DNA from: an uncultured Pelagibacteraceae bacterium
Lineage (GTDB): Bacteria; Pseudomonadota; Alphaproteobacteria; Pelagibacterales; Pelagibacteraceae
DNA: 33,474 bases
Reading direction: 5' to 3'
Assembly (NCBI GenBank): GCA_902609535.1
Contig: CACLSF010000009.1
Coordinates: 1-33,474 of the forward strand
The position numbers and the translations under genes were made by a program. Positions 6,620 through 15,227 of the stretch are shown piece after piece. The notes under the pieces are model-generated. The model saw only the letters and a program-made list of their open reading frames with translations. It searched no databases and had not been told where the DNA came from. Numbering within the stretch: the first letter of the stretch is position 1; each line of letters opens with the position of its first letter.

Positions 6620-7371
6620 TACTCTAATTCAACTACTTCAATATTTTTTGCTTTTACAAATTCAAGAATTAATGAATTACACAGATCTATTTTATCTTGA
6701 TCTTTAGATCTTAATACAATTGAGACACCTAATTTACCTTGTCTAAAAAAAGGATAACTTCCAATTTCAACATCTTTGTTATTATCTTGAACATCTGTTA
6801 ATGAACTTGCGATTTCACTCTCATAAGTTCTTAAATTAATAGTTTTACTTAAAATTGGATCTCCACCAACTAATACATTATTTAATCCACCAATCATTGC
6901 TTTTAAAATTGATGGAACTCCTGGAAGAGAGAAAACATTTTCTACATAAAATCCTGGGGCACCACTTGATGGGTTTAAAATTAGGTTTGCGGTTACAGGC
7001 ATCTTTGCCATTTTTTGTCTACCGTCATTAAAGTTGCCTGGCTCATAATATTTTTCTAAAATAGCAAAAGCTTCTTTATGAAATCCATATTCAATATTGA
7101 AAGCTTTTGAAATTGATTCTGCAGTAATGTCGTCGTGAGTAGGGCCAATACCACCTGTGGTAAACACATAATTGTATTTAACTCGTAATTCATGAACCGT
7201 ATCAATTATTGTTTGCTCAATATCTGGAATAACTCTCACCTCACCCACCATAATTCCTAGAGAATTTAGCCAAGTTGCAAGCGTACTTGTATTCAAATCT
7301 TTTGTTCTGCCAGATAATACTTCATTACCTATGATGATAATTGATGCAGATATTTCTTTTTTATTAGTCAT
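6619..7371 (-). CDS. CinA-like molybdopterin-binding domain protein
   Basis: A single MoCF-biosynthesis/CinA N-terminal domain of 250 residues from the ATG at 7371 (MTNKKEISASIIIIGNEVLS). The motifs are IIGNEVLSGRTKDLNT, then FTTGGIGPTHDDITAESI, then GAPGFYVENVFSLPGVPSIL, typical of the domain. The C-terminal nicotinamide-nucleotide amidase domain of full CinA is absent. An in-frame ATG at 7455 would add 28 residues, but these run antisense through sfsA and are not protein-like, so I reject it. Stand-alone proteins of this type are common in alphaproteobacteria; some relatives act as pyrophosphatases on nucleotide-like substrates, but the activity here is unproven. Confidence 0.85.
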   Translation of the reverse strand: MTNKKEISASIIIIGNEVLSGRTKDLNTSTLATWLNSLGIMVGEVRVIPDIEQTIIDTVHELRVKYNYVFTTGGIGPTHDDITAESISKAFNIEYGFHKEAFAILEKYYEPGNFNDGRQKMAKMPVTANLILNPSSGAPGFYVENVFSLPGVPSILKAMIGGLNNVLVGGDPILSKTINLRTYESEIASSLTDVQDNNKDVEIGSYPFFRQGKLGVSIVLRSKDQDKIDLCNSLILEFVKAKNIEVVELE

Positions 7372-7393
7372 TTCTAAATATAAATAAAATTGT

Positions 7394-8080
7394 ATGAAAT
7401 TTACCAACACTTTATTAAAAGGCAAATTACAACGGAGATATAAGAGATTTTTCACAGATATAGAAGTAAATAATAAAATTGTTGTAGCGCATTGCCCAAA
7501 TACGGGCTCTATGATGGGTTTATTAGATCAAGGAAATGAAGCTTGGATAAGTGAACATAATGATCCAAAACGTAAGTTAAAATTTACCCTGGAAATGATA
7601 AAAGTAAAAAAAAGAATAATTGGGGTAAATACTCAGAGAGCTAATAGAATTGTTGAGCATGCTTTAGAAAATAAATTAATTAAAGAATTTAATTCTATTA
7701 ATAATATTCGAGCAGAATTTAAATATTCTGATGATACCAGATTTGATTTTTTGTGTGATAAGAAGATATTAGAAGTAAAGAATACAACATTAATGAGGGA
7801 GGATGATTTGGCTGAATTTCCAGATGCTGTTACATCAAGGGGTACAAAACACCTCCAAAAGTTAAAAGAATCAATTAAAAAAGGATATAAGCCTTATGTC
7901 TTATTTTTAACTCAAATTCAGGGTATAAATAATTTTAGAATAGCAAAAGATTTAGACTCTACTTATTATGAAGAATATTTAGATGCTAAAAAATCTGGTG
8001 TAAGCTTTCTTGCTTACAGATGCAGTTTAAATTCTAAAGAAATTAAAATTGAAAAAAAAATAAAAATTATAGATGAGTAA
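7394..8080 (+). CDS. sfsA: SfsA family protein
   Basis: The 228-aa protein matches SfsA (sugar fermentation stimulation protein) throughout. The N-terminus has the usual LxxGKLxRRYKRF, then AHCPNTGSMMGLL; the nuclease-like core has RFDFLCDKKILEVKNTTL (acidic and Lys residues), then FPDAVTSRGTKHLQKL. SfsA was first described as increasing maltose gene expression in E. coli and has a DNA-binding plus restriction-endonuclease-like fold; its true role is unclear. It is the first gene of a plus-strand run, and its start is only 22 nt from the divergent CinA-like gene. It overlaps map by 8 nt. Confidence 0.92.
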   Translation: MKFTNTLLKGKLQRRYKRFFTDIEVNNKIVVAHCPNTGSMMGLLDQGNEAWISEHNDPKRKLKFTLEMIKVKKRIIGVNTQRANRIVEHALENKLIKEFNSINNIRAEFKYSDDTRFDFLCDKKILEVKNTTLMREDDLAEFPDAVTSRGTKHLQKLKESIKKGYKPYVLFLTQIQGINNFRIAKDLDSTYYEEYLDAKKSGVSFLAYRCSLNSKEIKIEKKIKIIDE

Positions 8081-8843
8081 TTATTCAGAAAAATTTGAAA
8101 AAATGAGAATTGCAGGGAAACTAGCATCTAAAACGTTAGACATGTTAACAGATGAAGTTAAGGAAGGTGTTACAACAGATAAAATTGATCAACTTGGCTA
8201 TGAATTTATAAGAGACAATGGTGGACACTCTGCTCCACTATATTATAGAGGTTTTAAAAAATCTTTGTGCACATCTTTAAACCATGTTGTTTGTCATGGT
8301 ATTCCTTCTGATAGAGTTTTGAATGAAGGAGATGCAGTTAACATAGATGTAACCGCAATAGTTAATGAGTATTATGGTGATACCAGTAGAATGTTTACTA
8401 TTGGAGACATACCGGTTAAAGCTAAAAATTTAATTGAGACTACTTACGAGTCTATGATGAGGGGAATAGCAATTTTGAAACCAGGAATAAAATTAGGTGA
8501 CATTGGATATGAAATTCAATCCTTTGTTGAAGAAAGAGGATTTTCAGTAGTAAGAGATTTTTGTGGTCATGGTATTAGTAATACTTTTCATGAGCAACCT
8601 AATATTCTTCATTATGGTAAGAAAAATACAGGTTATGAACTAACACCTGGTATGACTTTTACAATAGAGCCTATGATAAATGTGGGAAAATTAGATGTAA
8701 AAGTTCTTAATGATGGATGGACAGCAGTAACAAAGGATAAGTCTTTATCAGCACAATTTGAGCATACAATAGGAATTACAGAAGACTCTTATGAAATTTT
8801 CACAGAATCTGTTAAAGGTTATAAGAGGCCTCCATATAATTAA
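8073..8843 (+). CDS. map: Methionine aminopeptidase, type I
   Basis: The enzyme removes the initiator methionine from new proteins. All five metal ligands of the pita-bread fold are present: D92 (VNIDVTA), D103 (YYGDTSRMF), H166 (FCGHGI), E199 (FTIEPMI) and E230 (AQFEHT). The substrate-site histidines H75 (VVCHGIP) and H173 (FHEQP) are also seen. At 256 residues it has the length of the short bacterial type I form, with no N-terminal zinc-finger extension. The ATG lies inside the end of sfsA (8-nt overlap) and its stop overlaps purB by one base. Confidence 0.96.
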   Translation: MSNYSEKFEKMRIAGKLASKTLDMLTDEVKEGVTTDKIDQLGYEFIRDNGGHSAPLYYRGFKKSLCTSLNHVVCHGIPSDRVLNEGDAVNIDVTAIVNEYYGDTSRMFTIGDIPVKAKNLIETTYESMMRGIAILKPGIKLGDIGYEIQSFVEERGFSVVRDFCGHGISNTFHEQPNILHYGKKNTGYELTPGMTFTIEPMINVGKLDVKVLNDGWTAVTKDKSLSAQFEHTIGITEDSYEIFTESVKGYKRPPYN

Positions 8844-10135
8844 TGATAACACGATACTCTAGAAAAGAACTTACGGATATCTGGTCCGAACATAATAAAT
8901 ATCAAATCTGGTTAGATGTAGAGATTGCTGCAGCTGAGGGAATGGAAAAACTAGGGACTATTCCAAAAGGTGTAGCAAGTGCTGTTAGAAAAAAAGCTAA
9001 AATAAATGTTAAAAGAATTCACAATATTGAAGCTAAAGTTAAACATGACGTTATTGCATTCCTTACATCGGTTACTGAAAAGGTAGGGATTAAAGCAAGA
9101 TATTTGCATCAAGGAATGACATCATCAGATGTGGTAGATACAAGTTTTAATATTCAATTAGTTCAATCTGGTCAGATTTTAATTAAGGATATTGACCAAA
9201 TATTAAAAGTTTTAAAATCAAAAGCTAAAAAATATAAATTTACCCCATGTATGGGTAGAAGCCATGGTATTCATGCTGAACCAATTACATTTGGACTTAA
9301 ATTAGCTTCATATTATGAGGAATTTAAAAGAAATAGAAAAAGATTAATTAGTGCAATAGATGAAATATCAACGTGTGCAATATCTGGTGCTGTTGGTACT
9401 TTTGCAAATATTAATCCTAATGTAGAAAAACATGTTGCTAAAAAACTAGGGTTAAAAGTTGAACCCATATCTACTCAAGTTATTCCAAGAGATAGACATG
9501 CATATTATTTTTCGGTTTTAGGTATTATAGCTGGATCAATTGAAAGAGTTTCAACAGAAATTAGACATTTACAAAGAACAGAGGTTTATGAATTGCAGGA
9601 ATTTTTTTCAAAAAAACAAAAAGGCTCAAGTGCAATGCCTCATAAAAAAAATCCAATATTAAGTGAAAACTTAACAGGATTATCAAGAATGGTTAGAAGT
9701 TATACTATTCCAGCACTAGAAAATATTGCACTTTGGCATGAAAGAGATATTTCACATTCAAGCGTTGAAAGAAATATTGGTCCAGATGCTAATATAACTC
9801 TGGATTTTGCCTTAGTAAGGTTAGCAAACTTATTAGATAAGATGATCGTCTATCCAAAAAAAATGCTTAACAATCTTAATATCACCAAGGGTACAATTTT
9901 CTCCCAAGAGTTGATGTTAGAACTAACAAAATCAGGTTTGACTAGAGAAAACTCTTATAGATTAGTTCAAGCACATGCCAAAAAATGCATAGCAGATAAT
10001 CTTAATCTTTTAGATGTTGTGATGAGTGATAAAAACATTACATCTAGAATATCAAGCAAGAAAATGAAAAAAATATTTGATTATTCTTCACACTTTAAGA
10101 ATGTTAATTTAATTTTTAATAGGATCTTTAAATAA
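8843..10135 (+). CDS. purB: Adenylosuccinate lyase
   Basis: PurB acts twice in purine synthesis, splitting fumarate from SAICAR and from adenylosuccinate. The 430-aa sequence has the superfamily signature GSSAMPHKKNP at 261-271 with the catalytic Ser in the flexible loop, the GRSHGIHAEP segment with the catalytic His (H141), and TSSDVVDT near residue 95. It is of normal length. The ATG overlaps the map stop by one base (TAATG), and its own stop overlaps purC the same way, so it sits firmly inside the purine run. Confidence 0.96.
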   Translation: MITRYSRKELTDIWSEHNKYQIWLDVEIAAAEGMEKLGTIPKGVASAVRKKAKINVKRIHNIEAKVKHDVIAFLTSVTEKVGIKARYLHQGMTSSDVVDTSFNIQLVQSGQILIKDIDQILKVLKSKAKKYKFTPCMGRSHGIHAEPITFGLKLASYYEEFKRNRKRLISAIDEISTCAISGAVGTFANINPNVEKHVAKKLGLKVEPISTQVIPRDRHAYYFSVLGIIAGSIERVSTEIRHLQRTEVYELQEFFSKKQKGSSAMPHKKNPILSENLTGLSRMVRSYTIPALENIALWHERDISHSSVERNIGPDANITLDFALVRLANLLDKMIVYPKKMLNNLNITKGTIFSQELMLELTKSGLTRENSYRLVQAHAKKCIADNLNLLDVVMSDKNITSRISSKKMKKIFDYSSHFKNVNLIFNRIFK

Positions 10136-10920
10136 TGAAAAAAGGTAAAAAGTTATACGAAGGTAAAGCAAAAATAATCTATGCTAGCAATGATAAAAAT
10201 TTAGTAATTCAGCATTTCAAAGATGATGCAACCGCTTTTAATAATCAAAAAAAAGATGTCATTGAAGGTAAAGGTATCTTAAATAATAGAATTTCAGAAC
10301 ATATTCTTACTCAATTAAGCAATGTTGGAATAAAAAACCATTTAGTAAAAAGACTTAATATGAGAGAACAACTTGTTAAGTTAGTGGAAATTATTCCAAT
10401 TGAATTTGTTGTTAGAAATATTGCAACAGGTTCTTTAACGAAAAGATTGGGAATAGAGGATGGAACAGTGCTTGATTATCCACTAGTTGAATATTGCCTA
10501 AAAAATGATGATCTAGGAGATCCCCTTGTAAGCAGAGAACATATTTTAGCATTTAAATGGATGGATGTTTTTGAGTTAGATTTTATTTATGAAGAGGTAA
10601 GAAGAATAAATGATTTTCTTCAAGGTATGTTCAGAGGTGTTGGAATTAAGTTAGTGGATTTTAAAGTTGAATTTGGAAGATTAGAAACTGATGGTAAAAG
10701 AGAAATTATGTTAGCAGATGAAATTAGTCCCGATACTTGCAGACTTTGGGATATGAGAACAGATAAAAAACTAGACAAAGACAGATTTAGAAATAACCTT
10801 GGAAACTTAGTTGAAGCTTATCAAGAGGTGGCAATTAGGCTTAATATATTACACGAACAATCAAATATAAGACCATTAACTTACCCTAAACCTAAAGCAG
10901 TAAAAATTAAGAAAAAATGA
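10135..10920 (+). CDS. purC: SAICAR synthetase
   Basis: PurC joins aspartate to CAIR using ATP to make SAICAR, the substrate of PurB encoded just before it. Visible motifs are the N-terminal LYEGKAKIIYA, the VEIIPIEFVVRNIATGSL segment, and KLVDFKVEFGR followed by LADEISPDTCRLWD, which hold the ATP- and Mg-binding residues. At 261 residues it is slightly longer than E. coli PurC, with a short basic C-terminal tail (KPKAVKIKKK). The start overlaps purB by 1 nt and the end overlaps purS by 4 nt. Confidence 0.97.
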   Translation: MKKGKKLYEGKAKIIYASNDKNLVIQHFKDDATAFNNQKKDVIEGKGILNNRISEHILTQLSNVGIKNHLVKRLNMREQLVKLVEIIPIEFVVRNIATGSLTKRLGIEDGTVLDYPLVEYCLKNDDLGDPLVSREHILAFKWMDVFELDFIYEEVRRINDFLQGMFRGVGIKLVDFKVEFGRLETDGKREIMLADEISPDTCRLWDMRTDKKLDKDRFRNNLGNLVEAYQEVAIRLNILHEQSNIRPLTYPKPKAVKIKKK

Positions 10921-11150
10921 AAGTAAAAGTAATAGTCACTTTAAAAAATGGAGTGCTTGATCCTCAAGGTAAGGCTATACAACAAACTCTAAATGGTATG
11001 ACATTTGAAAATGTATCAGAGGTTAGACAAGGTAAATTCTTTGACATCGAAGTAAATGAGAATGATGAAAATAAAGCTAAATCACAAGTAGAAGAAATGT
11101 GTAAGAAGCTTTTAGCAAACCTAGTTATTGAGGATTATAAAATCTTGTAA
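10917..11150 (+). CDS. purS: FGAM synthase small subunit PurS
   Basis: A 77-aa protein of the PurS family, with the characteristic VTLKNGVLDPQGKAIQ start and a VRQGKFFDIEV strand. PurS bridges PurL and PurQ in the three-subunit formylglycinamidine ribonucleotide synthase found in Bacillus and alphaproteobacteria. The 4-nt overlap with purC and the following purQ and purL genes fit that complex. Confidence 0.95.
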   Translation: MKVKVIVTLKNGVLDPQGKAIQQTLNGMTFENVSEVRQGKFFDIEVNENDENKAKSQVEEMCKKLLANLVIEDYKIL

Positions 11151-11157
11151 CTACTGA

Positions 11158-11838
11158 ATGAAATCATCTGTAATAATATTCCCTGGCTCAAATTGTGATA
11201 GAGATATGGATGTAGCTCTTAAAAAATTTGGATTTGAAAATCAAATGGTTTGGCACAACGACTCTGAAATTCCCAAAAGTGATTTAATTGTACTGCCTGG
11301 AGGTTTCTCTTATGGTGATTACCTTAGGTGTGGGAGCATTGCTGGTAAATCAAGAATAATAAAATCTGTAATTGATTTTGCAAACTCTGGAGGGTTAGTG
11401 CTTGGTATCTGCAATGGTTTTCAAATACTGACTGAAACAGGTCTGCTGCCTGGAATACTTCAACAAAATAAATACCTAAATTTTATTTGTAAAAATGTTT
11501 TTGTGAAAATTAAAAATAAAGAAAATAAATATTTTAAAAACATTAAAAAAGAAGTTTTAGAACTTCATATTGCTCATAACGAGGGAAATTACTTTTGTTC
11601 AAATGATGAATTAAAATTAATAGAAGATAATGGACAAATAGCGGTTACCTATTGTGACGATAAAGGAAATGATAACGAACATAATAATCCTAATGGGGCT
11701 ATTAAAAATATAGCTGGGATATTTAATAAAGATAAAAATATTTTGGGAATGATGCCTCATCCAGAAAGAATGATTGATCCTTTTCTTTCGGGTGAAGATG
11801 GGTCACTTTTTTTTGAAAATTTAATGGGTAGCATTTAA
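11158..11838 (+). CDS. purQ: FGAM synthase glutaminase subunit PurQ
   Basis: A class I glutamine amidotransferase that supplies ammonia to PurL. The nucleophile is C85 in LGICNGFQIL and the His/Glu of the triad are H201 and E203 in MMPHPERM. The N-terminus shows the usual IIFPGSNCDRDM and LPGGFSYGDYLRCG. Length (226 aa) is normal. It starts 7 nt after purS and its stop overlaps the purL ATG by one base. Confidence 0.97.
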   Translation: MKSSVIIFPGSNCDRDMDVALKKFGFENQMVWHNDSEIPKSDLIVLPGGFSYGDYLRCGSIAGKSRIIKSVIDFANSGGLVLGICNGFQILTETGLLPGILQQNKYLNFICKNVFVKIKNKENKYFKNIKKEVLELHIAHNEGNYFCSNDELKLIEDNGQIAVTYCDDKGNDNEHNNPNGAIKNIAGIFNKDKNILGMMPHPERMIDPFLSGEDGSLFFENLMGSI

Positions 11839-14033
11839 TGATTGAGGTTAGTGAAAAAATAGCAATTGAGCATGGATTGAAAAGTGATGAATATAAGAAA
11901 ATCTGTGACCTTTTAAAAAGAACGCCAAATATTACAGAACTAGGAGTTTTTTCAGCAATGTGGAATGAACACTGCTCTTACAAATCATCCAGAAAACATC
12001 TAAAAAAATTACACACGAAGGGTGACCAGGTTATTCAGGGTCCTGGGGAAAATGCTGGCGTTGTTGACATTGAAGATGATGATGCAATTGTATTTAAGAT
12101 AGAAAGCCATAACCATCCTTCATTTATTGAGCCCTATCAAGGTGCAGCAACAGGAGTTGGTGGAATTATGAGAGATGTATTCACAATGGGTGCAAGACCT
12201 ATTGCTAATTTAAATTCAATTCACTTTGGTTCTCCTGATCATGAAAAAACAAAAAATTTATTAAGAGGAGTTGTAAAAGGTATTGGTGGATATGGTAATT
12301 GTATTGGCGTTCCAACTATTGCTGGCCAAACTTGCTTTGATGAATCTTACAATGGAAATATTTTAGTCAATGCAATGACATTAGGCTTAGTAAATAAAAA
12401 TAAAATATTTTACTCAAAAGCTGCTGGAGTTGATAAGCCTGTTATATATGTTGGGTCAAAAACAGGAAGAGACGGAATTCATGGTGCAAGTATGGCATCA
12501 GCTATTTTCGATGATAAAATAGAGGAAAAGAAACCAACAGTTCAAGTTGGGGATCCATTTACAGAAAAACTACTTTTAGAGGCTTGTCTAGAGCTTATGG
12601 CTGGAAAATCTATAATTTCTATTCAAGATATGGGTGCTGCTGGACTGACTTCATCAAGTATTGAAATGGCCTCAAAAGGTGAGTTGGGTATTGAAATAGA
12701 TTTAACAAAAGTACCTTGTAGAGAAGAAAACATGACTCCTTATGAAATAATGCTTTCAGAAAGCCAAGAGAGAATGTTAATTGTATTAGAGGCTGGAAAA
12801 GAAGATGAAGCAAAAAAAATATTTGATAAGTGGAACTTAGATTTTGCAGTTATTGGAAAGACAACCAGTAGTAAAAATATAGAATTATTTTTTGAAAATA
12901 AAAAAGTTGCTGAAATTCCGATAGATTTTTTAGCCGAAAATGCTCCAATGTACGATCGTAAATGGATAAAAGCTAAATTACCTAAAGAAAACAATTTTTC
13001 AAAAGATGATTTTAAGTCTTTGAAATTAAGTGATTGTTTGAATAAAATCTTAACTGAACCAAACATTGCAGATAAAGAATGGATATGGAACCAATATGAT
13101 CATACAGTTATGGGTGATACTATACAAAAACCAGGAGGTAATGCAGGTGTTGTAAGAGTGCATGGAACCAATAAAGCTATTGCTGCAGCAGTAGATTCAT
13201 CAGCCACTTATTGTCATGCTCATCCATTAACAGGGGGGAAACAAGTGGTTTGTGAAAGTTGGAGAAATATGATTTCTGTTGGAGCTAAACCAATAGCAAT
13301 TACAAATTGCCTTAATTTTGGAAATCCAGAAAAAGAAAAAAATATGGGAGAATTTGTTGAGTGTGTTGAAGGAATTACAGAAGCTTCAAAATATTTAAAT
13401 TACCCTGTAGTTTCTGGAAACGTCTCTTTCTATAATGAGACAAAAGATAAAGGAATTAAACCTACTCCTTCTATTGGAGGTATTGGTTTATTATCTGATT
13501 ATAAACAGATGATTGCAATGGATTTAAAAAGTGAAGGAAATTATCTATTAATAATTGGTAAGACAGAAGGTCATTTAGATCAATCAATATTTGCAAAAAA
13601 TATTTTATCTAATCATAAAGGACCTCCTCCAGAAATTAATTTATTCAATGAAAAACAAAATGGGATGAGTATTTTAAATTTAAAAAATAAAAATTTAATT
13701 GAGACTTGTCATGATGTTTCCTTGGGGGGAATTTTAACTGCTGTTTCAAAAATGGCTATAAAAGGAAATAAAGGGGTAAAATTATTTCCAATTGAGGGTT
13801 TGGTAAATAAATTTGAATATTTTTTTGGAGAGGACCAAGCAAGGTATATAATAGAAATAAAGCCTGAAAAATTAGAAATTGTTGAAAAAATACTTAAAAA
13901 AGATTCAATCCATTTTGATAAATTGGGTGTAATAGAGAGTGATCAGATTACATACGGAAATGATCTAAAAATATCAATTGACGATATCAAAGAAGGCTAT
14001 AAAAAATGGCTAAAGGAATATATGGTTAACTAA
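11838..14033 (+). CDS. purL: FGAM synthase large subunit PurL (small type)
   Basis: PurL converts FGAR to FGAM with ATP and ammonia delivered by PurQ. At 731 residues it is the small PurL type that needs separate PurS and PurQ, both encoded just upstream. Visible features are the N-terminal MWNEHCSYKSS segment, the catalytic ESHNHPSFIEPYQGAATGVGG stretch, GDPFTEKLLLEA, the second half-domain repeat beginning near KPGGNAGVV, and GGKQVVCESWRNM. The end overlaps the BolA gene by one base. Confidence 0.97.
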   Translation: MIEVSEKIAIEHGLKSDEYKKICDLLKRTPNITELGVFSAMWNEHCSYKSSRKHLKKLHTKGDQVIQGPGENAGVVDIEDDDAIVFKIESHNHPSFIEPYQGAATGVGGIMRDVFTMGARPIANLNSIHFGSPDHEKTKNLLRGVVKGIGGYGNCIGVPTIAGQTCFDESYNGNILVNAMTLGLVNKNKIFYSKAAGVDKPVIYVGSKTGRDGIHGASMASAIFDDKIEEKKPTVQVGDPFTEKLLLEACLELMAGKSIISIQDMGAAGLTSSSIEMASKGELGIEIDLTKVPCREENMTPYEIMLSESQERMLIVLEAGKEDEAKKIFDKWNLDFAVIGKTTSSKNIELFFENKKVAEIPIDFLAENAPMYDRKWIKAKLPKENNFSKDDFKSLKLSDCLNKILTEPNIADKEWIWNQYDHTVMGDTIQKPGGNAGVVRVHGTNKAIAAAVDSSATYCHAHPLTGGKQVVCESWRNMISVGAKPIAITNCLNFGNPEKEKNMGEFVECVEGITEASKYLNYPVVSGNVSFYNETKDKGIKPTPSIGGIGLLSDYKQMIAMDLKSEGNYLLIIGKTEGHLDQSIFAKNILSNHKGPPPEINLFNEKQNGMSILNLKNKNLIETCHDVSLGGILTAVSKMAIKGNKGVKLFPIEGLVNKFEYFFGEDQARYIIEIKPEKLEIVEKILKKDSIHFDKLGVIESDQITYGNDLKISIDDIKEGYKKWLKEYMVN

Positions 14034-14263
14034 TGGCAATGGATTTAAAAGAAATAGAAAGCTTAATAAAAGAAGCACTTCCCGATGCGGAAATAGAAAT
14101 TCAAGATCTTGCAGGTGATGGTAATCATTATTCAGCTACAGTAATTTCGTCGCAATTTGCAGGAAAAAGTAAAATTCAACAGCACAAAATGGTATACAGT
14201 TCTCTCAAAGGCAAGATGGGGAATGAATTACACGCATTAGCCGTTAAAACAAAGGAGAAATAG
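14033..14263 (+). CDS. BolA family protein
   Basis: A 76-aa BolA/IbaG-type protein: the first helix (IESLIKEALPDAEIEIQDL), then GDGNHYSATVISSQFAGKSKIQQHKMVY with the conserved His that can ligate an Fe-S cluster in complex with a glutaredoxin, and a C-terminal ELHALAVKT. It is encoded directly before a CGFS monothiol glutaredoxin (its stop abuts that ATG), the partner BolA proteins bind in [2Fe-2S] trafficking. The position behind purL is, from memory, widespread in alphaproteobacteria. Confidence 0.92.
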   Translation: MAMDLKEIESLIKEALPDAEIEIQDLAGDGNHYSATVISSQFAGKSKIQQHKMVYSSLKGKMGNELHALAVKTKEK

Positions 14264-14602
14264 ATGGATAGTCAAACAAATGAATTAATTAATAATGAAA
14301 TTAAAAGTAACGAAGTATGTTTGTTTATGAAAGGAACACCTGACGCTCCCCAGTGTGGTTTTTCAATGGCTGTAACAAACATTTTAAAAATGCTTGAAGT
14401 TAATTTTAAAGGAATAAACGTCCTAGCGGATCAAAACCTTAGAGAAGGAATTAAAGTTTTTAGCGACTGGCCTACAATTCCTCAGTTATATGTTAAAAAT
14501 GAATTCATAGGTGGTTGTGATATTGTAAAAGAAATGTACGAAAGTGGTGAATTAGCAAAACTTTTTGAAGATAACGGAATTGAATTTAAAAAGAAAAACT
14601 AA
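14264..14602 (+). CDS. grxD: Monothiol glutaredoxin, CGFS type (Grx4/GrxD)
   Basis: The 112-aa protein has the CGFS active site at residues 31-34, preceded by VCLFMKGTPDAPQ, and later DWPTIPQLYVKNEFIGGCDIV with the glutathione-binding TIPQ loop. CGFS glutaredoxins carry [2Fe-2S] clusters shared with BolA proteins rather than acting as ordinary thiol reductants. It is encoded immediately after the BolA gene and ends the nine-gene plus-strand run; the next gene is convergent, 10 nt away. Confidence 0.95.
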   Translation: MDSQTNELINNEIKSNEVCLFMKGTPDAPQCGFSMAVTNILKMLEVNFKGINVLADQNLREGIKVFSDWPTIPQLYVKNEFIGGCDIVKEMYESGELAKLFEDNGIEFKKKN

Positions 14603-14612
14603 TTGTCTCAAA

Positions 14613-15224
14613 TTATTTAAAAAATAACCTAATTTTTTTTGAAAAATATTTTTTTAATAAATTTAAAATAGACATCTTATTGGATATTTTAAAATTTTCT
14701 TCATTTAAGGTAAACTCAATACTATTATCCCAAAATAGTTCAATTACTAAACTTTCTCTAAAATAGTTATGAAGCTTTTTTGCGGTACTTACTGTTAATA
14801 CAGGTTCAAAATATATTTGCTTTTTTGAAATATTAATTTGATTGTTTACGTCATCAAATATTAAATGCCAAATATGAGCATTTTTATTTTCGAATACCAA
14901 GTTATCTTCTAGTCTTGTTGGTACTTCTATGTATCCCTTTTTACCTATTCTTGCTAATTCATTTAAAAAATAAGAAATATCATCAACATGCTCTGCAACA
15001 TGAGAGGCAATAACAAAATCAAACTCTTTATCTTTAAATGGTAATTTTTTTTCCTTAATCTTTATAAAATGTCTATCTTTATAATGTTCTGTCAAATCTA
15101 TTATATCACTAATTGTGGTTGCGAACTTACTTGCTCCATATCCACAGCCAATATCTAAAATTTTCCAGCCTGGGTTTTCCGTAAGAGTTTTTTCTATATG
15201 AGATTTGGATGTTCTTTTTATCAA
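14613..15224 (-). CDS. Class I SAM-dependent methyltransferase
   Basis: The 203-aa protein shows the Rossmann methyltransferase motif I (WKILDIGCGYGASK, around residues 20-33), and after it LPFKDKEFDFVIASHVAEHV, the motif IV-type strand and helix of Methyltransf_11-like enzymes. The substrate is unknown. The C-terminal half is poorly conserved-looking and basic at the end (KKYFSKKIRLFFK). The start is a TTG at 15224, three bases after the rpsD stop; no ATG lies before the SAM motif, so TTG is the best start. It is probably transcribed with rpsD. Confidence 0.82.
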   Translation of the reverse strand: MIKRTSKSHIEKTLTENPGWKILDIGCGYGASKFATTISDIIDLTEHYKDRHFIKIKEKKLPFKDKEFDFVIASHVAEHVDDISYFLNELARIGKKGYIEVPTRLEDNLVFENKNAHIWHLIFDDVNNQINISKKQIYFEPVLTVSTAKKLHNYFRESLVIELFWDNSIEFTLNEENFKISNKMSILNLLKKYFSKKIRLFFK

Positions 15225-15227
15225 AAA

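Noticed and set aside
7372-7455. Longer start for the CinA-like gene at 7455
   Set aside because: The extra 28 residues are antisense to the conserved SfsA N-terminus and unlike the domain family, which begins shortly before the IIGNEVLSG motif.
14603-14640. AT-only inverted repeat between grxD and the methyltransferase as a terminator
   Set aside because: The stem (TTATTT/AAATAA) has no GC pair and the stretch overlaps the end of the methyltransferase gene; such matches are expected by chance in this composition.
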